Shown here piece after piece: positions 1 through 8,619 of a DNA stretch of 64,000 nt. The DNA is from Sorangium cellulosum So0157-2 (GTDB taxonomy: Bacteria > Myxococcota_A > Polyangia > Polyangiales > Polyangiaceae): NCBI RefSeq assembly GCF_000418325.1, contig NC_021658.1, positions 2,108,001 through 2,172,000 of the forward strand, in the 5' to 3' direction. The notes under the pieces were generated by a model. The model was not told where the DNA came from. It saw only the letters and a list, made by a program, of their open reading frames with translations, and made no database searches. Every line of letters starts with the position of its first letter. The stretch's first letter is position 1. Position numbers and translations under genes: made by a program.

Positions 1-231
1 CTCGAGGCCGCGCTGATGGCGGTCGAGCCGGGCGGCGTGGTCGGGCCGACGCGCGCCGGCGACGCGTTCGTGGTGATGAAGCTCCTCAGCCGCCAGCCGT
101 CGCGCTTCACGACGCTCGAGGCCGCTCGGCCGGAGATCCTCCAGCGGCTGCAGGCAGAGATCCTGCAGAAGGCCAAGCAGAAGTGGCTCGACGAGCTGAA
201 GCGCGGGACGCACGTGGAGGTCCGGCTCTGA
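1..231 (+). CDS. C-terminal end of a parvulin-type peptidyl-prolyl isomerase (partial)
   Basis: Reading frame open from the first base of the window, so the 5' part lies outside; 76 residues remain. The text 'GGVVGPTRAGDAFVVMKLLSRQPSRF' style (GPTR, then a beta strand ending VMKLL) followed by a long amphipathic helix rich in Gln/Lys is typical of the end of SurA/PpiC-type rotamases, where the last strand of the parvulin domain is followed by a C-terminal helix. These enzymes assist folding of exported proteins in the periplasm. The rotamase core is not visible, so the family call rests on the tail only. Confidence 0.6.
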   Translation, partial: LEAALMAVEPGGVVGPTRAGDAFVVMKLLSRQPSRFTTLEAARPEILQRLQAEILQKAKQKWLDELKRGTHVEVRL

Positions 232-296
232 CGGGCGCGCGCGGCGCGGCGGGCGCGGGCGGCCGCGGCGAGGCGGGCGGCCGCGGCGAGGCGGGC

Positions 297-650
297 GTGC
301 CCGAGTGCACCGCGTGCGGCACCTGCTGCTTCTCGACCCTGCCCGAGTACATCCGGGTCTTCGGCTGCGACTACGACCGCATGGACGATCGCGCGCGGGC
401 GCTCACGCGGTTCATCGGCAACCGCTGCTACATGCACGTCGAGGACGGCCGCTGCGCCGCGCTCACGCTGGACGCAGAGCGCGGCCGCTTCCTGTGCTCG
501 ATCTACGAGGTGCGGCCCGACTGCTGCCGCGCGCTCGAGCGCGGCAGCGGCGCGTGCATCGGCGAGCTCCACGAGAAGCGGGAGCGGCCGCTGATCGCGC
601 TCGAGCGGCTGCGGCGATCCGGCGAGCCGGGCCGTGATGGGAACGGCTAG
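297..650 (+). CDS. YkgJ-type cysteine-cluster protein
   Basis: About 117 residues with the family pattern CTACGTCC near the N terminus, a further Cys in FGCDY, NRCYM, GRCAAL, FLCSIY and RPDCCRALERGSGAC. These conserved cysteines are thought to bind a metal (zinc or iron) in the UPF0153/YkgJ family; the cellular role is not established. I chose the GTG at 297, which is preceded by a GAGGCGG purine run and puts the CxxCxxCC motif at the start as in relatives. An ATG at 183 is in frame but would overlap the upstream gene by 49 bases and add a Gly/Ala/Arg-rich tail. Its stop overlaps the stop of the convergent gene at 647 by 4 bases. Confidence 0.75.
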   Translation: MPECTACGTCCFSTLPEYIRVFGCDYDRMDDRARALTRFIGNRCYMHVEDGRCAALTLDAERGRFLCSIYEVRPDCCRALERGSGACIGELHEKRERPLIALERLRRSGEPGRDGNG

Positions 651-1114
651 ACAGCGCGCTGCGCGATGAGCGCGCTCACGATTTTGCGCGTGATCTCCGC
701 GGAAAAGATCTCCCGCAGGTGTTCGATGAACTCCTCCTTGGAGCCTGCCAGGTAGGTCTGCTGCTCGAAGAGGATCGCCACGGGGTAGATGGACGCAGGC
801 TGATACACCCCGAAGAGGCCGTACCGGTAGTCGGAGATCGCGGGGGCTTTCAACACGAAGTGGTGCACCATCTCGGGCTCGAAGGTGATGTTCGTCCCTG
901 GTCGCTCCCACGGCGGGATGTCGCGATCGAGGCGGATGTTGATGCTGCGCCGGGCGAGCTCCGTCGTGGGCTCGGTCCTGACCTCGGCCTCCACCAGGTT
1001 CTTCGTCCGCTCCCCGAGCATCGTCGCCTGCTCCCGCAGGATGACCACGGGCAGCTCGTCAGCGGGCGCAGCGCCCAGATCTTCCGGCCACAGGTTGGGC
1101 AATTTGCTCGTCAT
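647..1114 (-). CDS. Conserved-looking hypothetical protein
   Basis: 155 residues, no signal peptide or membrane segment, ATG start. Acidic/hydrophobic composition with good codon bias, so probably a real cytoplasmic protein. No motif I can assign. It lies 15 bases downstream of the broken EEP gene on the same strand and is probably co-transcribed with it. Its 3' end overlaps the convergent YkgJ-type gene by 4 bases. Confidence 0.6.
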   Translation of the reverse strand: MTSKLPNLWPEDLGAAPADELPVVILREQATMLGERTKNLVEAEVRTEPTTELARRSINIRLDRDIPPWERPGTNITFEPEMVHHFVLKAPAISDYRYGLFGVYQPASIYPVAILFEQQTYLAGSKEEFIEHLREIFSAEITRKIVSALIAQRAV

Positions 1115-1129
1115 CGCGTCGTGATCCTT

Positions 1130-1945
1130 TCAGAGGCTCAGCCGGAAGAGAACCGGCAGGTGATCCGATGCTCGACCTCTATCCGGCAGGCCGCCCTGGG
1201 TCAGCAAGGAGGAGGCGCCGTCGGCGTGAAGGATCTCCAGCTCCTCCGGGCGAAACGCGTCGAGCAGGTCGGGACGGATCAGCACCTGGTCGTACATGTT
1301 CCAGAAGAAGGTGATGTGCTCCCCACCGTCGCGGTAATACGTACCCGGGGGACCCGGTGAACCGTCGCCGAAGCGGCTCCACATCGGATTGTAGAAGAAG
1401 GGGTGCGACCGACCCTCGACCTTCCGCGCACCGCGAGCCGCTACGGATCAGTCCATCACCGCGTTCAGCCCGGCGGCCGAAACCATGCCGCTCTCGAACG
1501 GGTTCATGTTGAAGTCCCCGGCCAGGATCGTGCGTCGATGGCCGAGCTTGCGCTCCAGCTCGTCGAGCATGCGCGAGAGCTCCACGCAGGCAAACGCCTG
1601 GCTGTCCTCCCGCTGGTAGAGCTTGCTCCGTAGATGCACCACGCCGAGCAGCATGTCGTGTCGCGCTGGCAGGCGCAGGTGCCTGACCGTGAGCCGCGCA
1701 TCGTCGTACAGCGGGCGGATGAGGTCGCCCGCGAATCGCGAGTAGATGGCGATCCCGCGCGGGGTGCCAGGGCTGCCGTTGTCGTGGAACTCGACCCGCT
1801 TCCGGTTGAGCGCCCGCAGCATGGCACCCTCCGGCGTCGAGCACTCCGCCAGCATGAGGACGTCGACCTGATGCCGCTCGGCCAGGCGAGCCGCGATGTC
1901 CTCGCGGCGCTGGCGGTTCAGGTTCCAGAACAAGAACGTCAGCAT
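1130..1945 (-). pseudogene. Endonuclease/exonuclease/phosphatase-family gene with an in-frame TGA
   Basis: Reading from the ATG at 1945, the protein starts MLTFLFWNLN (the EEP N motif), has LMLAEC (metal-binding Glu), and GDFNMNPFE (the DxN motif). Codon 166 is TGA (1450-1448). The same frame continues without another stop for 105 codons and ends with the family signature SDHLPVLF, so the catalytic His lies after the stop. No base is missing: both halves are in the same frame. A CGA-to-TGA change (Arg to stop) is the simplest explanation. The truncated 165-residue product would lack the terminal Asp-His pair and should be inactive unless the stop is read through. Likely substrates (nucleic acid or phospho-ester) cannot be told from sequence. 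Confidence 0.75.
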
Positions 1946-1974
1946 CGGCGTGCGGACCGAGGCTAGCCCGCGCA

Positions 1975-3429
1975 CTAGGGCGAGGCGTCCCTGTCCTCCA
2001 CCGGCGGCGCGCCCGCGTCGAGCGCGCTGCGGTCGAGCCGCATGCTGACGTCGAGCGTGACCGTCTGCCCTGCGGAGACGGTGATCGTGCGCTTCTCCTC
2101 GGGCGCGTTCGGGTGGCGGAACGTGACGTAGTGCCGCCCCGCCTGGAGCGGGATCGACCGCGCCATCGGCGTCACGTCGACGAGCTCCCCGTCGACGACG
2201 ACCTCCGCCCACGGCCTGGCGAGCACCTTCAGGTAGCCGCGCCCCTCCGACGGCGCGCCGGCCTGCCTGGCCTCGGCGCTGGGCGGGCCGACCGCGTCGT
2301 GCTCGCGCAGGCCGAGCTCGATGAGCGCGCCGCCCGCGACGACCAGCGCGAAGATGCCGAGGAGCCGGACCGCGTCCGGCGCGAGCGACGGCGCGTGGCG
2401 CCGCTCTGCGGCCGGGCGGACGGACGGCACCTGCGCGGGCGGGAGCTCGTCCCCGCCGAGCTTCGCCGCCGCGAGCGCCCTCCCGATGAGCGCCCTCGGC
2501 TGCGCGTGACCGCGCTCGGCGAGCTCCTCGGCCAGGGCGTCCGCGACGGCGCGGCCGCTCTCGTAGCGCTGCTCCGGCTCCTTCTCGAGGCACCGGAGCA
2601 CCACCCGCTCCAGGCCGCGCGACACGTCGGGCACGAGCGCCCGCAGCGGCTGCGGCGGCGCGCTGCGGATGCGGTGCGCGACGGCCCGGCCCTCCGCCCA
2701 CCGGTCCTCCTCGCGCTCGCGCGGCGCGCGCGACGCGCGGGACGTAGATGGCGCCGCGCCCGCGTCGGCCGGCTCCGGCTTCGGCTCGTCGAACGGGCGT
2801 GCGCCGGCGAGCATCTCGAACAGCACCACGCCGAGCGCGAACACGTCGGCCTGCGGCCCGGTCTCCGCCCCGAGGATCTGCTCCGGCGCCATGTAGTCGG
2901 GCCGCGCGAACGTGTCGCTGCCCTCGAACGGCTCGGGCAGCGACGGCAGCCGGCCGTCGAACGCCGCCGCGAACTCAAGGATCTTCACGCCGCCGGGCGC
3001 CGTGACGACGACGCGCTCCGGGCGCAGCTCGCGGTGCACGACCCCGCGCTCGTGCGCGTGCCCGAGACCGCGCGCGATCTCCAGCGCGATGGCCGCCGCC
3101 GCGCCCTCGTCGAGGCGGCCGGCGCGCGCGCACAGCTCCGCGAGCGTCGGGCCCGAGAGCGGCTCGAGCACCAGCCAGATCCGGTCCTCGTCGCGCTGGA
3201 AATCGTGGATGTCGATGATGTTGGGGTGCCGGATGCGGGCGAGGATCTTCGCCTCGCGCTCGAGGCCGGCCGCGAACGCGCTCGCGGCCGACACCGTGGG
3301 CTTCAGCGTCTTGATCAGCGCCGCCCGGCCGAGCTCGGCATGCTCGGCCCGGTACGTGATCGTGAGCGCCCGCGACGAGACGGCCTCGCGCAGGATGTAC
3401 GGGCCGAGCTGCCTCTCCGCCGCGCCCAC
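1975..3429 (-). CDS. Protein kinase-like protein with degenerate catalytic motifs and a C-terminal PEGA domain
   Basis: 484 residues. Residues ~8-300 have a Ser/Thr kinase fold: the VAIK-type Lys is present (ALIK, K40), the APE motif (181-183) and the DVFALG helix Asp (195) are kept. The catalytic loop reads HRELRPERV (132-140) instead of HRDLKPEN, and the DFG triad reads EFA (152-154); the glycine-rich loop is also absent. Loss of both aspartates and the Asn points to a pseudokinase. A membrane segment (~354-374) follows, then a PEGA domain (~398-463) expected outside the cytoplasm. Start is GTG. The gene begins directly after the gpmI stop codon with no gap, so the two are probably co-transcribed; the broken EEP gene lies 29 bases downstream. 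Confidence 0.85.
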   Translation of the reverse strand: MGAAERQLGPYILREAVSSRALTITYRAEHAELGRAALIKTLKPTVSAASAFAAGLEREAKILARIRHPNIIDIHDFQRDEDRIWLVLEPLSGPTLAELCARAGRLDEGAAAAIALEIARGLGHAHERGVVHRELRPERVVVTAPGGVKILEFAAAFDGRLPSLPEPFEGSDTFARPDYMAPEQILGAETGPQADVFALGVVLFEMLAGARPFDEPKPEPADAGAAPSTSRASRAPREREEDRWAEGRAVAHRIRSAPPQPLRALVPDVSRGLERVVLRCLEKEPEQRYESGRAVADALAEELAERGHAQPRALIGRALAAAKLGGDELPPAQVPSVRPAAERRHAPSLAPDAVRLLGIFALVVAGGALIELGLREHDAVGPPSAEARQAGAPSEGRGYLKVLARPWAEVVVDGELVDVTPMARSIPLQAGRHYVTFRHPNAPEEKRTITVSAGQTVTLDVSMRLDRSALDAGAPPVEDRDASP

Positions 3430-5061
3430 TTAGCGCTGTCGAACGCGGAGCGAGCGCCCCGTCATCGCCGCGGGCTGCGGGATGCCGAGGATCTCGAGCA
3501 TCGTCGGCGCCACGTCGCAGATGCGGCCGCCCGACCGGAGCACGACGCCGGCGTCGTGCTTGTTCAGGTAGTAGAGCGGCACCGGGTTCAGCGTGTGGGC
3601 GGTGTGGGGGTTGCCCTGCTCGTCCTTCATCTGCTCGCAGTTGCCGTGGTCCGCGGTGATCATCAGCGCGCCGCCGGCCTCGCGCACGGCGTCGGCGATG
3701 TCGCCGAGCCCCTTGTCGACCGCCTCGACGGCGTGGATGGCGGCCTCGAGGATGCCCGTGTGCCCGACCATGTCCGGGTTCGCGAAGTTCACGAGGATGA
3801 AGTCGTACTTGCCGCTCTTGATCGCGGCCACGACCTCGCTCGCGACGCCGGCGGCGCTCATCTCGGGCTTCTTGTCGTAGGTGGCGACGTCGCGCGGGGA
3901 GGGCACGAGCTTCCGGTCCTCGCCCGGGAACGTCTCCTCGCGGCCGCCGTTGAAGAAGTACGTGACGTGCGCGTACTTCTCGGTCTCGGCGCACCGGAGC
4001 TGCGTGAGCCCGGCGCGGGAGATCACCTCGGGGAACGAGTCGGTCACCTCGTCCTTCGGGAACGCGACGGGCAGCTTCAGGGCCGCGTCGTACTCGGTCA
4101 TGCAGCTGTAGCAGTGCTCCTGGAAGGCGTAGACCGGCTTGCCGCGATCGGTGAGGAGCTCCTCGACCTCGGGCGGCAGGTTGCGCCGCGTGAGCATCGC
4201 CGAGATCTCGCGCATGCGGTCGGGCCTGAAGTTGACGGAGAGGCCGACCTCCTCCCCGAACCACTCCCAGCGAGCCTCCTTCGAGGCGAAGTCGGCCATG
4301 AAGTCGCCCTTGATGCCGCTGTAGTCGCCGATGCGGACGGGCTCGACGAACTCGTCCGTCTTGCCGAGCGCGTACGACTGCTGGATCGCGTCGAACGCCG
4401 TGTCGGCCCGCGGCGCGTCGCCGCGCACGATCGCCGTGTAGGCCTTCGTCACGCGGTCCCAGCGCTTGTCGCGGTCCATGGCGTAGTACCGGCCCGACAC
4501 GGTGCCGATGACGCCGACGCCCTCGAGCGCCTCCTGGACCTTCTCGACGTAGCCCCACGCGCTCTTCGGCGGCGTGTCGCGCCCGTCGAGGAAGGCGTGC
4601 AGGACCACGGGCACCTCGTGGAACTTCGCGAGCTTGAACAGCGCCAAGAAGTGATCGAGCGACGAGTGCACGCCGCCGTCCGAGACGAGGCCGAACAGGT
4701 GCAGCCGGCACTTGCGGTCCTGCGCGATGCGGAACGCGCGGTCGATGATCTCGTTCGATCCGAGCTTGTTCTCGGCGATCGCGACGTCGATGCGCGAGAT
4801 GTCCATCAGCGCGATCCTCCCCGCGCCGAAGTTCAGGTGGCCGACCTCGCTGTTGCCCATCTGCCCCACGGGGAGGCCGACGTCGGGGCCGCTCGTCCCG
4901 ATCAGCGTCGTCTGCGCGTCGCGCTTGATCGCGTCGAGGTTCGGCATCTTCGCGAGGGCGATCGCGTTCTGGTCCTTTTCTTCGCGCTCGCCGAATCCGT
5001 CGAGGATGCAGAGGACGAGCGGGCGGGGGCGTTGACTGGGAGAGGGGGCGGCTTCGCTCAT
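3430..5061 (-). CDS. gpmI: 2,3-bisphosphoglycerate-independent phosphoglycerate mutase
   Basis: 543 residues, the usual length of the family. It interconverts 3- and 2-phosphoglycerate in glycolysis and gluconeogenesis using a phosphoserine intermediate and two metal ions. The phosphorylated Ser is S71 in MGNSEVGH; the first metal site is in LCILDGFG, and the alkaline-phosphatase-superfamily signature [11 protein letters not shown] is near the C terminus. BPG-binding segment DGRDTPP is present. The ATG at 5061 ([10 protein letters not shown]) is chosen because the open frame upstream is only a Pro/Arg-rich low-complexity stretch. The kinase-like gene follows immediately. Confidence 0.96.
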   Translation of the reverse strand: MSEAAPSPSQRPRPLVLCILDGFGEREEKDQNAIALAKMPNLDAIKRDAQTTLIGTSGPDVGLPVGQMGNSEVGHLNFGAGRIALMDISRIDVAIAENKLGSNEIIDRAFRIAQDRKCRLHLFGLVSDGGVHSSLDHFLALFKLAKFHEVPVVLHAFLDGRDTPPKSAWGYVEKVQEALEGVGVIGTVSGRYYAMDRDKRWDRVTKAYTAIVRGDAPRADTAFDAIQQSYALGKTDEFVEPVRIGDYSGIKGDFMADFASKEARWEWFGEEVGLSVNFRPDRMREISAMLTRRNLPPEVEELLTDRGKPVYAFQEHCYSCMTEYDAALKLPVAFPKDEVTDSFPEVISRAGLTQLRCAETEKYAHVTYFFNGGREETFPGEDRKLVPSPRDVATYDKKPEMSAAGVASEVVAAIKSGKYDFILVNFANPDMVGHTGILEAAIHAVEAVDKGLGDIADAVREAGGALMITADHGNCEQMKDEQGNPHTAHTLNPVPLYYLNKHDAGVVLRSGGRICDVAPTMLEILGIPQPAAMTGRSLRVRQR

Positions 5062-5192
5062 GGCGGCGGAATCTACAACGAAGCCGCGGCGATCGGGGGG
5101 CTGCTCGGGCATTTTCGACCCGCCCCGGGGCGCCCCGGCCGGGGTCCCGGGGGCGTCCAGGGGCGGGCGGCGCAGGCCCGCAGGCGGCGCCC

Positions 5193-5241
5193 GGCGGCGC
5201 GGAGGGGCCGGCGGGCGGCGCGGAGGGGCCGGCGGGCGGCG
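5193..5241. repeat. Short 21-bp tandem repeat, G-rich
   Basis: About 2.2 copies of a 21-bp G/C unit containing CGGAGGGG, in the otherwise featureless 265-bp gap between the divergent gpmI and VOC genes. Probably simple slippage. Confidence 0.5.
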
Positions 5242-5326
5242 CCGGCCCGCGCCGGCCCGGCGGCGGGCCTGTCCGGAGGCCGCCGCCTCCCCTACGATGG
5301 GCGGGCGCCGCACAGGGAGGACCTCG

Positions 5327-5749
5327 ATGACCCAGGCCCCGCCGTTCCACCTCGCCTTCCCGGTCTCGGACCTCGAGGCGACCCGCCGCTTCTACGTCGA
5401 CGTGCTCGGATGCCGCGTCGGCCGCGAGGCCGCCCGGTGGATCGATTTCGACTTCTTCGGCCACCAGATCTCGGCCCACCTCGTCGATGAGCCCGGCGCC
5501 GTGCTCCCCACGAACCCGGTCGACGGCAAGGACGTGCCGGTGCGCCACTTCGGCGCCATCCTCGAGTGGCGCGCCTGGCACGCGCTGGTCGAGCGGCTGC
5601 GCGGGCTCGGGGTCGCGTTCCTGATCGAGCCGCACATCCGCTTCGTCGGCGAGCCGGGGGAGCAGGCGACGCTCTTCGTCGTCGACCCGAGCGGCCACGC
5701 GCTCGAGTTCAAGTCGTTCCAGGACGCGCGCCAGATCTTCGCGACGTGA
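5327..5749 (+). CDS. VOC (glyoxalase/dioxygenase-fold) family protein
   Basis: 140 residues. The N terminus [17 protein letters not shown] and the C-terminal strand [11 protein letters not shown] are the two hallmark halves of the vicinal-oxygen-chelate fold; His near the start, His in QISAHL and Glu in LEFK are likely metal ligands. Sequence resembles the small 'glyoxalase-like' enzymes of unknown substrate. The ATG at 5327 follows an AGGGAGG ribosome-binding site 6-7 bases upstream, which decides the start over a longer low-complexity open frame. Confidence 0.88.
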   Translation: MTQAPPFHLAFPVSDLEATRRFYVDVLGCRVGREAARWIDFDFFGHQISAHLVDEPGAVLPTNPVDGKDVPVRHFGAILEWRAWHALVERLRGLGVAFLIEPHIRFVGEPGEQATLFVVDPSGHALEFKSFQDARQIFAT

Positions 5750-5784
5750 GCCGCTGCGCGCGGCGTGCGTGCTAAGTTCCGACC

Positions 5785-6348
5785 ATGTCCGACGGTCGTC
5801 GCGCCACGTACCAGGATGTCCTTGACACGCCCCCCAATCAGGTGGCGGAGATCCTGAACGGCGTCCTCCACGCGACGCCGCGGCCGTCCCTGTCCTGCCG
5901 CAACGTCACGTCGGTCCTGGCCGGCGAGCTCTACCTCCCGTTTCGTCGGGGCATCAAGGGGCCCGGCCGGTGGGCGCTCCTGGTCGAGCCCGAGCTGCAC
6001 CTCGGCACCGATCCGGACATCGTGATCCCCGACATCGCCGCGTGGCGCCGCGACCGGATGCCGCAGATCCCGATGCGGAACGCGGCCATCTTCCTCGCGC
6101 CCGACTGGGTGTGCGAGGTGATCTCGCCGTCCACCGAGGCGGTCGACCGCCGCGACAAGATGGAGATCTACGCGCGCGAGCTCGTGACGCACTACTGGCT
6201 CATCGATCCGCGGCTCCGGAGCCTCGAGGTCTTCCGCATCGACGGCGGGCGGTTCGCGCGCATGGGCGCGTGGGAGGGCGACGTCACCGTGCGCGCGGCG
6301 CCGTTCGACGCCGTGGAGATCGAGCTCGGCGTCCTCTGGCAGGAGTAG
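5785..6348 (+). CDS. Uma2-family (DUF820) putative endonuclease
   Basis: 187 residues. The PD-(D/E)xK-like core is visible: VEPELHLG, then PDIVIPDIAAWRR (conserved Asp), WVCEVISPST (conserved Glu), and RRDKMEIYARELVTHYWLIDP (Lys and the YWLIDP signature). Uma2 proteins are numerous in cyanobacteria, planctomycetes and myxobacteria; a restriction-type nuclease fold is predicted but no physiological function is proven. A second, more divergent member is at 24521-25402. Confidence 0.88.
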   Translation: MSDGRRATYQDVLDTPPNQVAEILNGVLHATPRPSLSCRNVTSVLAGELYLPFRRGIKGPGRWALLVEPELHLGTDPDIVIPDIAAWRRDRMPQIPMRNAAIFLAPDWVCEVISPSTEAVDRRDKMEIYARELVTHYWLIDPRLRSLEVFRIDGGRFARMGAWEGDVTVRAAPFDAVEIELGVLWQE

Positions 6349-6413
6349 CGCCGGCGCGGCGCCGGGCGCATCGCGCGCCGTCACCGGCCGCCAGGGAGCG
6401 ATAAGCTTCCGGC

Positions 6414-7760
6414 GTGCGCGTCTCCTCGACCTGCCCGCTCCGCGTCGCGTCCCTCGTCTGGCGGCCTCGCCCCGAGGCCTCCGCGCTCACCGTGGTCTGC
6501 AAGGCGACCTTCGCGCTCGAGCCGGGGCGCTCGCGCCTCGCGCCCGCGCAGGAGGCGCCGTGGGAAGCGGACGTCCCGTGGGGCGACGACCCCCGGGCGA
6601 GCCTGTGGGCCGCGAGCGATCTCGCGCCGTTCAAGCGCCGCGTGGACGTGCTCGTGGTCGGCCACGCCCACGCGCCCCACGGCGAGCCCGCGGCCTCGCT
6701 CGTGGCGCGGCTCGCGATCGGCGCGATCGACAAACGGATCGAGGTGCACGGCCAGCGCGCGTGGACGCCGGGCGGGCAGCTCACGGCGGCCGCGCCGTTC
6801 GCCAGGGCGTCGCTCCGGTGGGAGCGCGCGGCGCGCGGGCGCGACGGCTGGAACCCGGTGGGCATCCCCGCGAACGCGGCGCCCGACGCGCGCGGGCTCC
6901 GGCCGGCGCCGAGCCTCCTGCCGCCCGGCGCCGAGCTCCGCGGCCCCGCGGAGCCGCTGCCGCCCGCGGGCTTCGGGCCGATCGCGCCGTCGTGGCCCGA
7001 GCGGGCCGCGAGGCTGCGCCGGCACGCCGCCACGTTCGGCCACGACGCCTGGGCGGAGCGGCCGCTGCCGGAGGACATCGATCCCGGCTACTTCAACGCG
7101 GCGCCGCCCGACCAGCAGCTCGACCAGCTGCCCGCGGGCGAGCGGCTCGTCCTCGCGCACCTGCACCCGCAGCACCCCGAGCTCGCGACCGTGCTGGAGG
7201 GCGTGATCCCGCGCGCGTCGCTGCTCCGCGGCGACGCCGCGCCGCAGGAGATGCGGCTGCGCTGCGACACGCTGTGGATCGACGCGGATCGCGGGATCTG
7301 CACGCTGACGTGGCGCGGGGCGGTGCCGCTGCGGCACGCGGCCGAGGACGTGACGGTGGTGGTGACCGCGGAGCGGCCGGAGGCCGAGGCGGAGCTGGCG
7401 GAGACGCTGATGCCGGCGGTCGCCGCCAGCGCGCCGGAGCGGGGCGACGCCGTCGCGCCCGCGCCCGGGGCGGCGGGCGGAGCTCTGCCGGCGGCGATGG
7501 TGAGCACGCTCGTGCCGGATCTGAGCGCGGCGGGCTCCTCCGGCGCGCTGCCGTTCGTTGCGCCGTCGGCGCTGCCCTTCGCGCCGGCGGCGCAGGGCGC
7601 GGCCGGGGAGGGGAGCGGCGCGCCCGCGCGGCCCGCGGCGCCGGCGCCGAGCGACCGGCCGTCGGCGCCCCGCTCCCGCCGGCGCCCGCCGGGCCGAGGC
7701 CGAGCGCCGCGGCCGGCGCCCTCGACGAGGGGCCGGACACCCTGGCGCCGCGCACGCTGA
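6414..7760 (+). CDS. DUF2169-domain protein, N-terminal part (frame breaks downstream)
   Basis: GTG start. Residues ~1-330 form a DUF2169 domain (VCKATFAL near the start, WNPVGIP, and LTWRGAVPL near the end). DUF2169 proteins act as adaptors that help load type VI secretion effectors onto VgrG, as described for Tde2 of Agrobacterium. After about residue 415 the frame degenerates into Arg/Pro text and stops at 7760. Coding-like sequence continues in a second frame from about 7668 to 8036 (TLAPRTLTPG, LPFQ, then a 15-residue Pro-rich repeat) and in a third frame to 8610. The parent gene was therefore probably one open frame of 6414-8610 with two single-base losses in its Pro-rich linker, either real or assembly errors. 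Confidence 0.75.
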   Translation: MRVSSTCPLRVASLVWRPRPEASALTVVCKATFALEPGRSRLAPAQEAPWEADVPWGDDPRASLWAASDLAPFKRRVDVLVVGHAHAPHGEPAASLVARLAIGAIDKRIEVHGQRAWTPGGQLTAAAPFARASLRWERAARGRDGWNPVGIPANAAPDARGLRPAPSLLPPGAELRGPAEPLPPAGFGPIAPSWPERAARLRRHAATFGHDAWAERPLPEDIDPGYFNAAPPDQQLDQLPAGERLVLAHLHPQHPELATVLEGVIPRASLLRGDAAPQEMRLRCDTLWIDADRGICTLTWRGAVPLRHAAEDVTVVVTAERPEAEAELAETLMPAVAASAPERGDAVAPAPGAAGGALPAAMVSTLVPDLSAAGSSGALPFVAPSALPFAPAAQGAAGEGSGAPARPAAPAPSDRPSAPRSRRRPPGRGRAPRPAPSTRGRTPWRRAR

Positions 7761-8610
7761 CGCCGGGCGGCACCCTGAGCCCGGGCCTCGTGCCTGTGCC
7801 CGCGGAGCCGCTGCCGTTCCAGGCAGGGCGCGCCGCAGCGGCGCCTGTCCCCGACCCGGGCATCGCGCCGCCGCCTCCGCCCCCGATCTTGGGGCAGCGG
7901 CTGTCGAGCTCGCCGCCGCCTCCGCCCCCGATCTTGGGGCAGCGGCTGTCGAGCTCGCCGCCGCCTCCGCCCCCGATCTTGGGGCAGCGGCTGTCGAGCT
8001 CGCCGCCGCCTCCGCCCCCGATCTTGGGGCAGCGGCCGCGGCGCAGGCGAACGCACCGTCGCCCTCCGCGCCGCCGCCCTCCGCGCCGCCGCCCTCCGCG
8101 CCGCCGAGCGCGGCGGTCGACCCCGCGAAGGAGCCCCCGTTGTCGCTCGCCGCGCCCGCGCCCGCGCCCGCGCCGGAGCCGGCCGTGCGACCGGAGGACG
8201 TGCCGGTGGAGCGCTTCGCGGCGATCTCCGCCGAGATCGCCGAGCGGCGCGCGCCGCGGCCGGAGGTGCTGCGCGCGCACGGGCTCGGCGAGCGCGCCTG
8301 GGACGCGGTGGAGCGCCGCTTCCGGGCCCTCCTGGACAAGGACGCGCGCGCCGGCGGCCGGCTGCGCGCCGCGCACGACGCCGCCTACGTGGCGGCCGTG
8401 GAGACGTTGCGCGGCCCGATCGCCCTGGAGGAGTACGCCCGGATCGCGGTGGGGCTGGAGCGCGGCGCGGCCGGCGAGGTCCTCGACGCGCTCGCCATCC
8501 AGCGGGCGGCGCTGATGCCGATCGTGCGGGTGTGGACGAAGAAGGCCGCGGGCAACATGGCGCTCTCCGCCGAGCTGATGGCGCTCCTGGAGAAGCTGCG
8601 GGCCGAGTGA
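7558..8610 (+). CDS. C-terminal part of the frame-broken DUF2169 protein
   Basis: Open frame to the TGA at 8610. Only the part after about 8037 looks genuinely coding in this frame: an Ala/Pro linker and then a ~140-residue helical domain (VPVERFAAISAEIAERR ... VWTKKAAGNMALSAEL) of a type seen as the C-terminal extension of some myxobacterial DUF2169 proteins. Sequence before 8037 in this frame is an out-of-frame reading of the Pro-rich repeat (SAPDLGAAAVELAAA repeated). It should be read with the 6414 gene as one adaptor protein with a flexible linker. Confidence 0.55.
   Translation: MRRRRCPSRRRRRARPGRGAARPRGPRRRRRATGRRRPAPAGARRAEAERRGRRPRRGAGHPGAAHADAGRHPEPGPRACARGAAAVPGRARRSGACPRPGHRAAASAPDLGAAAVELAAASAPDLGAAAVELAAASAPDLGAAAVELAAASAPDLGAAAAAQANAPSPSAPPPSAPPPSAPPSAAVDPAKEPPLSLAAPAPAPAPEPAVRPEDVPVERFAAISAEIAERRAPRPEVLRAHGLGERAWDAVERRFRALLDKDARAGGRLRAAHDAAYVAAVETLRGPIALEEYARIAVGLERGAAGEVLDALAIQRAALMPIVRVWTKKAAGNMALSAELMALLEKLRAE
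7866..8036. repeat. Perfect 45-bp tandem repeat (3.8 copies) inside a coding linker
   Basis: The period is exactly 45 bp: the landmark ATCTTGGGG recurs with its first base at 7886, 7931, 7976 and 8021. All copies are identical. 45 is a multiple of 3, so copy-number change keeps the frame. In the frame judged coding it encodes PPPPPPILGQRLSSS per unit. The reading frame shifts by one base upstream and again directly downstream. Confidence 0.92.
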
Positions 8611-8619
8611 GCGCGGCGC

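Noticed and set aside
1448..1450. Selenocysteine codon in the EEP gene
   Set aside because: The position is not a redox or active site in this family, and I saw no hairpin just downstream resembling a bacterial SECIS; a nonsense mutation or error is simpler.
2113..5490. Very long plus-strand open frame (1,125 codons) across the kinase and gpmI genes
   Set aside because: Composition is Arg/Leu/Val/Asp-rich antisense of two recognised minus-strand genes; no domain. A GC-codon shadow.
7866..8036. CRISPR-like array
   Set aside because: Units are contiguous and identical with no variable spacers, and they encode an in-frame Pro-rich repeat.
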